The position numbers and the translations under genes are program-made. The notes beneath the pieces are model-generated. The model was not told the DNA's origin and ran no database searches. It worked only from the letters and a program-made list of their open reading frames with translations. A DNA stretch of 64,000 bases from Idiomarina aminovorans (GTDB lineage Bacteria > Pseudomonadota > Gammaproteobacteria > Enterobacterales > Alteromonadaceae), in the NCBI RefSeq assembly GCF_023155095.1, contig NZ_JAKNDA010000001.1, positions 737,365 to 801,364 on the forward strand, written 5' to 3'. Positions 1-7,758 of this stretch are shown one piece after another (position 1 is the first letter of the stretch; each line of letters starts with the position of its first letter).

Positions 1-156
1 CCGAAAGTCGTCAAAAGCAACCTCGGGAAAGTTGAGAAAGATTTTACCGGCAGGATCGACTTCAATACCACGCAAATCAATTTCGTGATCTCGTAAAATT
101 TGCAGAACATCCTGACAGATACCCAAGCGGTCATCACACGTTATCTCAAGTCGCAT
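1..156 (-). CDS. tyrR: TyrR-type aromatic amino-acid regulator, N-terminal part only (cut by window edge)
   Basis: Reading left from the ATG at 156-154, the frame stays open to the window edge and gives 52 residues starting MRLEITCDDRLGICQDVLQI. This matches the N-terminal ACT domain of E. coli TyrR, including the conserved DLRGIE and FLNF segments. TyrR proteins sense aromatic amino acids through this domain and control aromatic biosynthesis, transport and catabolism; the Pseudomonas homologue PhhR activates phenylalanine hydroxylase genes. The position beside phhA and phhB fits that role. The central AAA+ and HTH domains lie outside the window. No ORF of useful length was offered for this stretch because it is truncated. 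Confidence 0.85.
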   Translation of the reverse strand, partial: MRLEITCDDRLGICQDVLQILRDHEIDLRGIEVDPAGKIFLNFPEVAFDDFR

Positions 157-179
157 AAACCCAACTGCTTCGAACTAAA

Positions 180-197
180 TGTAAAGCAAATAATACA
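180..197 (-). promoter_or_regulatory. Candidate TyrR box upstream of tyrR
   Basis: The 18 bases TGTAAAGCAAATAATACA match the TyrR box consensus TGTAAA-N6-TTTACA at all six left positions and four of six right positions. It lies 24 bp before the tyrR start codon, where autorepression would be expected. Binding is inferred only from the match and the position. Confidence 0.45.
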
Positions 198-220
198 CCA
201 TTGTTATCGCTGACAAAACA

Positions 221-248
221 AAAACCCCAGTCAGCAGACCGGGGTTTT
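221..248 (-). terminator. Rho-independent terminator of phhAB
   Basis: An AAAACCCC / GGGGTTTT stem is followed on the minus strand by a T-rich run. It sits just downstream of the phhB stop codon and just before the divergent control region of tyrR. Confidence 0.75.
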
Positions 249-273
249 ATGGTGTTCATCGACAAAAAGCCAG

Positions 274-615
274 TTATGCGTCAAGCACGCCGTCAGTTTT
301 TGCCGCCATAATAAAGTCATTTTTATGCAGACCATCAATGGCGTGAGTCCACCATGTGACTGTTACTTTCCCCCATTCGGTAGTCATTTCAGGGTGATGC
401 TTTTCTTCTTCAGCAATCTCCCCAACGCGGTTGGTAAAAGCCAACGCTTGTTTAAAGTTCTTAAACTTAAACTCGCGCTGTAGCATCATAACGCTACCTT
501 TTGTCACCGGCGTCCAGTCCGGGATTTCACGCATCAATTCTTTTAATTCGTCGTCGCTGACTTGTGGTGCGTCAGCATGGCACGCTTCACAACGTGCATT
601 TTCCAAGTTTGACAT
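274..615 (-). CDS. phhB: Pterin-4a-carbinolamine dehydratase
   Basis: This 113-aa protein dehydrates 4a-hydroxytetrahydrobiopterin and so recycles the pterin cofactor used by phenylalanine hydroxylase in the cytoplasm. The family signature is present: [12 protein letters not shown], followed by WWTHAIDGL and a late KND, with the catalytic histidine pair in EKHHP. Length is typical for bacterial PhhB (about 110-118 aa). It lies 19 bp downstream of phhA, so the two form an operon, and it is followed by a strong terminator. An N-terminal CEACH motif gives it two cysteines that are common in gammaproteobacterial homologues. Confidence 0.95.
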   Translation of the reverse strand: MSNLENARCEACHADAPQVSDDELKELMREIPDWTPVTKGSVMMLQREFKFKNFKQALAFTNRVGEIAEEEKHHPEMTTEWGKVTVTWWTHAIDGLHKNDFIMAAKTDGVLDA

Positions 616-634
616 ATTTTAATACTCCTTTGCC

Positions 635-1429
635 TTAAGCTGCATCTTTTGGTGGAAATTTCGGTTCAAACAACCCTAGCTCCATGGCTTCGTGAACCAA
701 TGCCATAATATCCATATCGGATATCTGGAACAGTTCGTCCACACTCTCTATGGTGTAGTAGATAGGTTGAATGATATCAATTCGATAAGGTGTACGCAGT
801 GCATCTAGTGCTTTCAGCGGTTTCCGCTCTGGCGTATCACTATTAACAGCATATTCGGTTTCCGCAGGTGACGATAAAATGCCGCCGCCATAAATGCGGA
901 TGCCCTCTTCGGTTTTTAACAACCCAAACTCTACAGTAAACCAGTATAAACGAGCCAGATACACCCGTTCTTTTGGCGTTGCCGCATAGCCTAATTTACC
1001 GTATTGGTGCGTAAAGTGTGCAAATGCCGGGTTGGTTAATAACGGGCAATGCCCAAATATTTCGTGGAAAATATCCGGTTCCTGCAAGTAATCAAACTCT
1101 TCCTGCGTGCGAATAAAAGTAGCGACTGGAAATTGCTTGTTTGCCAGTAAACGGAAAAATTCATCAAACGGAATTAATGCAGGAACAGCTGCCATCTGCC
1201 ATCCGGTTTCACGTTCCAATACATCGTTGACTTCATGCATTTGTGGCAAGCGGTCCTTCGGCAAGTCGAGTAATTCCAGTCCCTTCATATACTCATCGCA
1301 AGCTTTACCTGGTATGCATTCCAGTTGACGCTCGACCAAGTCTTTCCAGATTTGGTTTTCTTCGTCACTCCAGTGAATAATGCCGTTTTCATCCGGTTGC
1401 TTTGATACGTATTGACTTTGTTTACCCAT
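635..1429 (-). CDS. phhA: Phenylalanine 4-hydroxylase
   Basis: The 264-aa protein is a monomeric bacterial aromatic amino-acid hydroxylase. It converts phenylalanine to tyrosine with O2 and a reduced pterin. The non-heme iron triad is visible as His122 and His127 in FHEIFGH and Glu167 in WFTVEFGL. There is no N-terminal ACT domain, as expected for the short bacterial form. phhB, which recycles the pterin, follows in the same operon and tyrR/phhR is next door. That arrangement matches the Pseudomonas phh locus and suggests induction by aromatic amino acids. No convincing TyrR box was found directly upstream. Confidence 0.97.
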   Translation of the reverse strand: MGKQSQYVSKQPDENGIIHWSDEENQIWKDLVERQLECIPGKACDEYMKGLELLDLPKDRLPQMHEVNDVLERETGWQMAAVPALIPFDEFFRLLANKQFPVATFIRTQEEFDYLQEPDIFHEIFGHCPLLTNPAFAHFTHQYGKLGYAATPKERVYLARLYWFTVEFGLLKTEEGIRIYGGGILSSPAETEYAVNSDTPERKPLKALDALRTPYRIDIIQPIYYTIESVDELFQISDMDIMALVHEAMELGLFEPKFPPKDAA

Positions 1430-1488
1430 AATTCAGCCTTGTTACTTTCTCATTAGTGTAAGATCGTTATTGTTATTATTCGTTCAAA

Positions 1489-2718
1489 TTACGCAGATTG
1501 CTGCCACTGCACGCGACACGCTTCCAACGCTTGTTCAAGATCCGCTACAATATCGTCTGCTGCCTCTAAACCGACAGCAACTCGGATTAAAGTATCAGAA
1601 ATTCCGGCTTCAGCTCTTGCTTCAGGTGTATAGGGAGAGTGCGTCATTGAGGCCGGATGCTGGATCAAGGTTTCAGCATCGCCCAAACTGACTGCCAAAG
1701 CAATCATGCGTAACTGATTCAAAAAATAACGCGCTTTTGCTTCATCGCCTTCCAGTTCAAACGCAATAATTGCACCATGACGACTCATCTGCTTACCCAT
1801 TAAAGCTTGCGCTTCATGGTCCGGTGCGCCCGGATAGTAGATCGTTTTAATATCACTGCGCCCGGCCAGAAATTGGTAAACCGTGTCCGCGTTTTCACAG
1901 TGGCGCTGCATACGAACATGCAACGTTTTTAGCCCGCGTAGTATTAACCACGCATCGTGCGGACTGATGGTCGCGCCCATGTCTTTTAAGGTTGTACTTT
2001 TAATGGTATTTATATCGTCTTCACTACCGCAAATAATACCGGCTACCACATCACCATGGCCATTAAGAAATTTAGTCGCGCTGTGCACAACAATATCAGC
2101 GCCATGACGTTTGGGCTGCTGCATTAATGGTGTCATAAAGGTATTATCAACCACCAGACGGATATTTCGATCAACGATTACCGCATGAATTTTCTCAATA
2201 TTCACGACTTTTAATTGCGGGTTAGCCGGGGTCTCAAGAAATACCAGACGGGTATTTTCTCTTAACGTTTTTTCCAGCAGACCGTCTTCATTTAAATCGA
2301 TAAAGTCAGCTTCTACACCAAAGCGTTCAAACAGCTCACTGAATAACGCAAAACTACAGCCATAAATAGCATCGGACACTACAATATGGTCACCACTTCG
2401 CACAAAGGCCATAGTCGCAGCGGCAATAGCTCCCATACCGGTTGCAGCTGCAGCCGCTGCATCATAACCTTCAAGGGTAGCCATACGGCGCTCAAGCTCT
2501 GCGGTAGTTGGGTTCCCTAAACGGCTGTAAATATAGCCCTCTTCTTCGCCGGCAAAACGGCGACTCCCCTGCTCAGCAGAAGAAAAACAAAACGTCGATG
2601 TCTGATAAAGCGGCGTTGTTAACGCACCATGAGGGTCATCATGCAATGAACCGGCATGAATCACCTGAGTAGCTGACTGCCAATTGTTTTTGTTATGTGC
2701 TTTTCGATCAGAAGACAT
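1489..2718 (-). CDS. megL: Methionine gamma-lyase (Cys/Met metabolism PLP enzyme)
   Basis: This 409-aa fold-type I PLP enzyme belongs to the cystathionine gamma-synthase/lyase family. The PLP lysine is Lys216 in HSATKFLNGHGD. The family subdivides by active-site residues, and Cys121 in the IYGCSFALF segment matches the cysteine that marks true methionine gamma-lyases such as the Pseudomonas putida enzyme. The expected reaction is methionine to 2-oxobutyrate, methanethiol and ammonia. It reads in the same direction as phhAB but is separated by about 60 bp, so it may be co-transcribed. A cystathionine-lyase activity cannot be excluded from sequence alone. Confidence 0.88.
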   Translation of the reverse strand: MSSDRKAHNKNNWQSATQVIHAGSLHDDPHGALTTPLYQTSTFCFSSAEQGSRRFAGEEEGYIYSRLGNPTTAELERRMATLEGYDAAAAAATGMGAIAAATMAFVRSGDHIVVSDAIYGCSFALFSELFERFGVEADFIDLNEDGLLEKTLRENTRLVFLETPANPQLKVVNIEKIHAVIVDRNIRLVVDNTFMTPLMQQPKRHGADIVVHSATKFLNGHGDVVAGIICGSEDDINTIKSTTLKDMGATISPHDAWLILRGLKTLHVRMQRHCENADTVYQFLAGRSDIKTIYYPGAPDHEAQALMGKQMSRHGAIIAFELEGDEAKARYFLNQLRMIALAVSLGDAETLIQHPASMTHSPYTPEARAEAGISDTLIRVAVGLEAADDIVADLEQALEACRVQWQQSA

Positions 2719-2825
2719 ACAATTTTGCTCGTTTGTCAGAATTTTGTTAACGAGTAACAGAGTGCAACGAGCTTACCTTCATTAGCAATATTTGCGCTGC
2801 GTCAACGTTAGGGGGAGCTGTAACG

Positions 2826-3815
2826 CTAGTTTTCCACTTCTTGTTCCGTAGCTGCTTTAGCCTTTGCCTGACGAGACTTATAGACAAAAGGTAAAACGTT
2901 TTTTAATTGGCTCAGTAAATCTTTTTGCAGTTTTAAATAACCCGGCTTTTTTACTTTTTCAAAGGGCATGGGTCGGCACAATTCTATCACTTGATAGCCT
3001 AACCGCGCAGTAAGCAAACCGGCACCTAAACCCTGCCCCGCGCGGGTTGATAAACGGGTTAATAATTCAGCACTCACCCACTGTGCGCCCAAATCAACGG
3101 CAACTTCACTCAGTCCGGCATAAACAATATTCGCAAATACCTGGCGCCATAAACGCACTCTGGCCCAATAGCCGAGTTTGACGCCATAAAGCTCAGCTAT
3201 GCGCGATATCATGCGTTGGTTACGCCACACCAAAATCAGCATATCCAGCAAGGCAAATGGGCTAACCGCTACCATGGCTGCTGCTTCTGCTGACCAGCGA
3301 CTGATAACTCGCGTGGCCTGCTGATCAACCCGGCTTAAAACATCCACCTCAAAGCGTTCACGCTCTTCATCCGCAGACCAGTAGGGTTGCTTTATTTGTT
3401 GCCAGCGGTGTTCTAAATCCGGGTGTTGCAGAAGTTTCAATTGTTGTTCAGGCTTTGGCTCCCCGGCTTGTTTCTTCCAGCGCCTTTTTAACTTTTGTAG
3501 TAGCCAGATTTCGCGCACCATGAAACTCAAGAATGCCAGCGCAATTATCCCGAAGCCAAGAGCCCATAAACTGCCTAAAAAAATGTTTTGCTGAAACCGT
3601 TCAGCCACTATCAATACCGACTCAATAACCGCAGCCGATAAGGCAAAAACCAAACCAAGTACCAGCCACTTGCCCCAACGCCCTGACTTTACCCTAGCCG
3701 TTCGTTGCGAAGAATCGGTTTCATGCCCGGGTACCTCAGAAGCTTCTTTATTATCTGAAACTTCAACCGCCGGTTCATCCATAGAATAATAGGTTAACTT
3801 ACGCGAATCAGTCAC
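2826..3815 (-). CDS. ycjF: YcjF-family inner-membrane protein (DUF697)
   Basis: The 329-aa protein has a charged N-terminal tail, two hydrophobic segments at about residues 48-66 and 78-98, and a C-terminal DUF697-type region with the GAQWVSAELLTRLSTRAGQG segment. It matches the YcjF family that accompanies ycjX in psp regulons. Its start codon overlaps the ycjX stop by 4 nt (ATGA), which indicates translational coupling. It is the last gene of pspABC-ycjX-ycjF. Its molecular role in the phage-shock response is not established. Regulation by PspF is inferred from the operon. Confidence 0.9.
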   Translation of the reverse strand: MTDSRKLTYYSMDEPAVEVSDNKEASEVPGHETDSSQRTARVKSGRWGKWLVLGLVFALSAAVIESVLIVAERFQQNIFLGSLWALGFGIIALAFLSFMVREIWLLQKLKRRWKKQAGEPKPEQQLKLLQHPDLEHRWQQIKQPYWSADEERERFEVDVLSRVDQQATRVISRWSAEAAAMVAVSPFALLDMLILVWRNQRMISRIAELYGVKLGYWARVRLWRQVFANIVYAGLSEVAVDLGAQWVSAELLTRLSTRAGQGLGAGLLTARLGYQVIELCRPMPFEKVKKPGYLKLQKDLLSQLKNVLPFVYKSRQAKAKAATEQEVEN

Positions 3816-5185
3816 TTCAGTTTGTCTCCCAATACGTATTCAAGTAGCTGATCCAATCTAATATGCGGCAGCGGCGAGTCCTGCAAATTAAAATCAGGCT
3901 GAAATTTCGGATAAACATAACCGCGTTGCCAGTCTGTGGAGGAAGGTATCCTTTCCGGTACATCAGGCGCACCAACCCGAACAAACTCCCGATGCTCATT
4001 CACTCCATCCAGTACCTTGGTACCGTCATTCAGTTTTTTAATTTGGCTGGTCGCAATACCGGCAACGCTAAACACCTGATGCGGAATTTGGTCAAACTGC
4101 AACTCCTGGCGTTGCTTTTGTGTCATTAATTGCAACAGCTGAGTCAGTTTTTGATGATCTTGTGGAGCAATATTGTCTGCTTTGGTGGCAACCAGAGCTA
4201 CTTTATCGATAACGGGCGACAGCAAGCGCTTGAGTAAGCTGTTATTACCATAAGAGAAACTCTTCATCAGTTCGTTAATCGCCAACTGTAACTCGGCAAA
4301 GTGATGTTCACCATTTTGTAAAGCCTGCAACACGTCAACCAAAACCAGCTGACGATTAAAATGCTTAAAATATTTTTGATAAAATGGAGCAATAACAGAC
4401 TGCTGATAGTAACGATATTTCTCCTGCAGACGTTTCGCCCAGGCCTCAGGAATTTTCTCTGATAGCGGCCAGGGGAAAAACTCAAGAGCCGGAGCCCCTT
4501 CAAGCTCGCCAGGTAACACCATTCTGCCCGGCTGCAATATCAGTAACTTGCGTTCTCTGCACTGACGTAAAAAACAACGGTAACCAACAGCTAAGTCACG
4601 TAACTGCTGCTCAGCTTTCTCTTCTGACGCTACCTTTGCCGTAGCTTCAACTTGATCCAGCCAGGCGCTTGCCAATTTATGCCGCAATTCCGCTTTCAAT
4701 AAACGCTGTTGTTGCCGACTCCATTGGTCGTAACTCAGTTGCAACAACGGTAAGTCCAACAACCATTCACCAGGATAATCAATTAAATCCAGCGTTAAAC
4801 GGCGGGTATCAAGAACGCGTCTGGCCAAGCCCCGGCGTGGCTGATATTTTATTTCTACGCGTATTTCACTGACATCTCGGGTGGACTGCGGCCACTTTGA
4901 TGTTTCCCCGGTTAAACAGTCTATAGATCCTTCGTAGTCAAAGCGTGACACCTGCCAGTTACTGCTGGTGTGTAATCGACAGCCGTTCAGCCGTTGTTGC
5001 TGTCTTACTTTAAAATAAGGCAGCTGCTGTGTTTCATTCGCGTAAAGCAGTTGCTCCAGTATACCGGTAATTAATGCCGTTTTACCGGCACCACTGAGCC
5101 CCGTTACCGCAAGACGAATATGGCGATCAAACCCGCGGTGAATAACATCGCGGGTTTGATGTTGTAGCTTTTGAAAACGGCTCAC
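3812..5185 (-). CDS. ycjX: YcjX-family P-loop GTPase-like protein
   Basis: The 457-aa protein carries a Walker A motif, GLSGAGKT, at residues 29-36 and a downstream LDLIDYPGEW element that looks like a DxxG switch. It belongs to the YcjX/DUF463 family, a predicted nucleoside-triphosphatase of the stress-induced psp operon. The gene overlaps pspC upstream and ycjF downstream by 4 nt each, so the three are translated as a chain. In E. coli the same gene order follows pspE. The substrate and partner are unknown. Confidence 0.92.
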   Translation of the reverse strand: MSRFQKLQHQTRDVIHRGFDRHIRLAVTGLSGAGKTALITGILEQLLYANETQQLPYFKVRQQQRLNGCRLHTSSNWQVSRFDYEGSIDCLTGETSKWPQSTRDVSEIRVEIKYQPRRGLARRVLDTRRLTLDLIDYPGEWLLDLPLLQLSYDQWSRQQQRLLKAELRHKLASAWLDQVEATAKVASEEKAEQQLRDLAVGYRCFLRQCRERKLLILQPGRMVLPGELEGAPALEFFPWPLSEKIPEAWAKRLQEKYRYYQQSVIAPFYQKYFKHFNRQLVLVDVLQALQNGEHHFAELQLAINELMKSFSYGNNSLLKRLLSPVIDKVALVATKADNIAPQDHQKLTQLLQLMTQKQRQELQFDQIPHQVFSVAGIATSQIKKLNDGTKVLDGVNEHREFVRVGAPDVPERIPSSTDWQRGYVYPKFQPDFNLQDSPLPHIRLDQLLEYVLGDKLK

Positions 5186-5565
5186 AGACGATTGAATTCT
5201 CGTTGAAGATTATAGTGGTTCGAGGTTACGTATTTTTCCATTGATTGCAACTGTTCTTCCAACTCATCAAACTCGCGCTTAATATCACGGAAAGCCTCTC
5301 TTGGCGGCTCTCCGCCTTGCCAGACCTTGGTTTTTACATCAACGTTGTGGTGACCACTATTAGCTGGCTTTTTATCCAAAATTAACCACCCAGCCATATA
5401 AAGCACGAAAAAAAAGCCGCTGGAAAAAATGAGTCCAGTGAAAAATACCACCCGAACCAACCAGGGTTCCAGGTTCAGGTAGTCACCAAGCCCGGCGCAA
5501 ACGCCGGCAATTTTGCCTCGTTCTGAGTCGCGACGTAGTTCCCGCTTTGGAAATTGTACACTCAT
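5182..5565 (-). CDS. pspC: Phage shock protein C
   Basis: The 127-aa inner-membrane protein has the PspC domain (residues about 8-70: KIAGVCAGLGDYLNLEPWLVR) with one strong transmembrane stretch, then a C-terminal helical segment. PspC with PspB senses membrane stress and draws PspA away from the activator PspF. It overlaps pspB by 4 nt and ycjX by 4 nt. No pspD or pspE is present between pspC and ycjX, unlike E. coli. Confidence 0.95.
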   Translation of the reverse strand: MSVQFPKRELRRDSERGKIAGVCAGLGDYLNLEPWLVRVVFFTGLIFSSGFFFVLYMAGWLILDKKPANSGHHNVDVKTKVWQGGEPPREAFRDIKREFDELEEQLQSMEKYVTSNHYNLQREFNRL

Positions 5566-5804
5566 TGTCTGTCCCTCCAGCCCGGATCGTCAGCATCCAG
5601 AATACGTTCCAGTGTCTGCACGCGCTCACGTATCCGTTTGGCCTGATCGGCCAGTAACGCCAAAGACTCCCGTTCATCTTGATTCAGTCCCTGATTCATT
5701 TGTCGTTTACTGCGATAATGAAGGATGATCCAGATAGGCGCGACCACCAAAACAAACAGAATAATAGGCGCCATCAACATCCCTAAAATTGCTTCCATAT
5801 CCAT
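5562..5804 (-). CDS. pspB: Phage shock protein B
   Basis: This 80-aa protein has a single N-terminal membrane helix (about residues 6-28) followed by a charged coiled-coil with the QRLQTL-like segment RERVQTLERILDADDPGWR, which is typical of PspB. It acts with PspC as the membrane part of the phage-shock sensor. It starts 15 nt after pspA and its stop overlaps the pspC start. Confidence 0.95.
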   Translation of the reverse strand: MDMEAILGMLMAPIILFVLVVAPIWIILHYRSKRQMNQGLNQDERESLALLADQAKRIRERVQTLERILDADDPGWRDRQ

Positions 5805-5819
5805 TGTGTTCAGCCTGCT

Positions 5820-6494
5820 TTAAGAGTCTTGTTTGGTTTTTTTACTCATACGAGCGCGCAACGCTTCCAGCTCGTCATTAACTTTACTCTCGTTTTCAAG
5901 CTCTGCAAATTCATCGCGCAAGGTTCTTTTACCCATATCATAAGATTCAACCTGGGCTTCCAAATCATCAATTTTCGCTTCATAACGGTCGAAACGTTGC
6001 ATGGCGTCATCCACTTTGCCATTATCGACTTGTTGCTTAACCTGCAAACGGCTGTTTGCTGTTTTCTGGCGCATAAGAATGGCTTTTTGACGGGACTTGG
6101 CGTCGGCCAGTTTTTCCTGCAGCTGGCCAATTTCGTCATTGAGTTTGTCCAGATTCTCATTAACGCGATCCATTTCTTGCTGTAACGCATCAACCCCCTG
6201 CTGTGCTTTTTGCTTTTCAATCAATGCCTGGCGGGCTAAATCTTCACGCTCTTTGGTTAACGCCAGCTCAGCTTTGTTTTCCCATTCCTCAACGTCGTTC
6301 TTCATGCGTTGCTGCTGACGCTGAATGTCTTTCTTTTCAGCTAACAAGCGCGCTGAAGTGGAACGCACTTCTACCAACGTATCTTCCATTTCCTGGATAA
6401 TCAGGCGTACCATTTTCTGCGGATCTTCTGCTTTATCCAATAAAGAGTTGATATTGGAGTTCACGATATCGCTAAAACGTGAAAAAATACCCAT
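5820..6494 (-). CDS. pspA: Phage shock protein A
   Basis: The 224-aa protein is a PspA/IM30 coiled-coil protein almost entirely made of heptad-rich helix. It starts MGIFSRFSDIVNSNINSLLD, the typical amphipathic membrane-binding N-terminus. PspA binds and inhibits PspF in resting cells and coats damaged inner membrane during stress. It is the first gene of its operon, has a GAGG ribosome-binding site 8-10 nt before the ATG, and lies behind a candidate sigma-54 promoter. It diverges from pspF. Confidence 0.97.
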   Translation of the reverse strand: MGIFSRFSDIVNSNINSLLDKAEDPQKMVRLIIQEMEDTLVEVRSTSARLLAEKKDIQRQQQRMKNDVEEWENKAELALTKEREDLARQALIEKQKAQQGVDALQQEMDRVNENLDKLNDEIGQLQEKLADAKSRQKAILMRQKTANSRLQVKQQVDNGKVDDAMQRFDRYEAKIDDLEAQVESYDMGKRTLRDEFAELENESKVNDELEALRARMSKKTKQDS

Positions 6495-6541
6495 AATAAT
6501 AACCTCATACTGGTTTAATAAACGATTCAGTTATTTATCAT

Positions 6542-6557
6542 TCAAGTATCGAGCCAA
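6542..6557 (-). promoter_or_regulatory. Candidate sigma-54 promoter of the pspA operon
   Basis: On the minus strand TTGGCTCGATACTTGA resembles the -24/-12 consensus TTGGCACG-N4-TTGC. It differs at two positions, including A for C in the -12 GC. Predicted transcription would start near 6530, about 36 nt before the pspA ATG. PspF-dependent sigma-54 control is established for pspA in E. coli, so the context supports the call. Confidence 0.6.
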
Positions 6558-6684
6558 CTTTTATTTGTTTTACAACAAGCTGTTTTATAAAAGTTTTTTT
6601 GATTTTACGCTCTTTTAGCTCTTGCACGCGTTCGTAAAATAAACTAATAATTAGCAAAAATAACTATAATATAAGGCATTCCCC

Positions 6685-7758
6685 ATGCGCCCTGAGCGAA
6701 AACCCGATAATCTCATTGGACAATCTAATAGTTTTTCCGATGTGCTGGAACAAGTTTCGCAAATTGCGCCGCTCAATAAGCCCGTTTTGATAATTGGGGA
6801 ACGGGGTACCGGTAAAGAGCTTATCGCCGCGCGTTGTCATTACCTTTCTAAACGCTGGCAACAACAATATATAACTCTCAACTGCGCAGCTCTGAATGAG
6901 AACCTGCTGGACAGTGAGCTTTTTGGACACGAAGCCGGGGCCTTCACTGGTGCCGCTAAAAAACACGAAGGTCGCTTTGAACGCGCCGACGGCGGCTCAT
7001 TGTTTCTGGATGAATTAGCAAATACCTCGCTGCGGGTTCAGGAAAAGCTGCTGCGCGTTATTGAATATGGAGAGTTTGAACGCGTTGGTGGCCGTCACCC
7101 GGTAAAAGTGGATACCCGACTCATTGCCGCCACTAACGAAGATCTTCCTTCTCTTGCTGCCAGCGGTCAATTTCGTTGGGATTTACTCGATCGCCTTGCC
7201 TTTGATGTTATTACCTTACCTCCGTTACGCGAGCGCCGCGAAGACATCATGTTACTGGCTGAACACTTTGCGATTGCCATGGCTCGGGAGATGGAACTGG
7301 AATTGTTTAGTGGCTTTTCTGAAAAAGCGCGTAAGACATTGCTGGACTACCATTGGCCTGGTAACGTACGCGAACTAAAAAATACCGTCGAGCGCAGTTT
7401 GTATAGATTGGGGAGTGGTCATGTTCCCATCCATGATATTGTGCTTGACCCGTTCAACAGTCCGTTCCGGCCAAAAACATCCGTTACCAATGTCGCTATG
7501 CCAGAACCGATTCAGAACGAACAGAACACTACTGATAGCAGCGAGTCTCTCGATAGACCTCAGCTCAACGCTGACCAGCCAATAGACTTCAAGCAAAAGT
7601 CTCAAGAGTATGAAGTCGATGTCTTGTCACAAGCATTGCGTTTGTGTCAGTTTAATCAGAAGAAAACGGCAAACTTTCTTGGGCTGACTTATCATCAGTT
7701 ACGAGGTTACTTAAAAAAGTATCAGTTATTGGAAGGGGCTTCAGCGGCTAATGATTAA
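6685..7758 (+). CDS. pspF: Psp operon transcriptional activator (sigma-54 dependent AAA+)
   Basis: The 357-aa bacterial enhancer-binding protein has a Walker A motif (GERGTGKE, 38-45), the sigma-54 contact loop GAFTGA (85-90) and Walker B (GGSLFLDE, 103-110). It ends in a C-terminal Fis-type HTH (about 315-350). Like E. coli PspF it lacks an N-terminal receiver domain. It is about 30 aa longer than E. coli PspF because of a variable linker before the HTH. It diverges from pspA, and its stop overlaps the start of sapA, which is unusual and ties the sap operon to pspF transcription. Confidence 0.95.
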   Translation: MRPERKPDNLIGQSNSFSDVLEQVSQIAPLNKPVLIIGERGTGKELIAARCHYLSKRWQQQYITLNCAALNENLLDSELFGHEAGAFTGAAKKHEGRFERADGGSLFLDELANTSLRVQEKLLRVIEYGEFERVGGRHPVKVDTRLIAATNEDLPSLAASGQFRWDLLDRLAFDVITLPPLRERREDIMLLAEHFAIAMAREMELELFSGFSEKARKTLLDYHWPGNVRELKNTVERSLYRLGSGHVPIHDIVLDPFNSPFRPKTSVTNVAMPEPIQNEQNTTDSSESLDRPQLNADQPIDFKQKSQEYEVDVLSQALRLCQFNQKKTANFLGLTYHQLRGYLKKYQLLEGASAAND

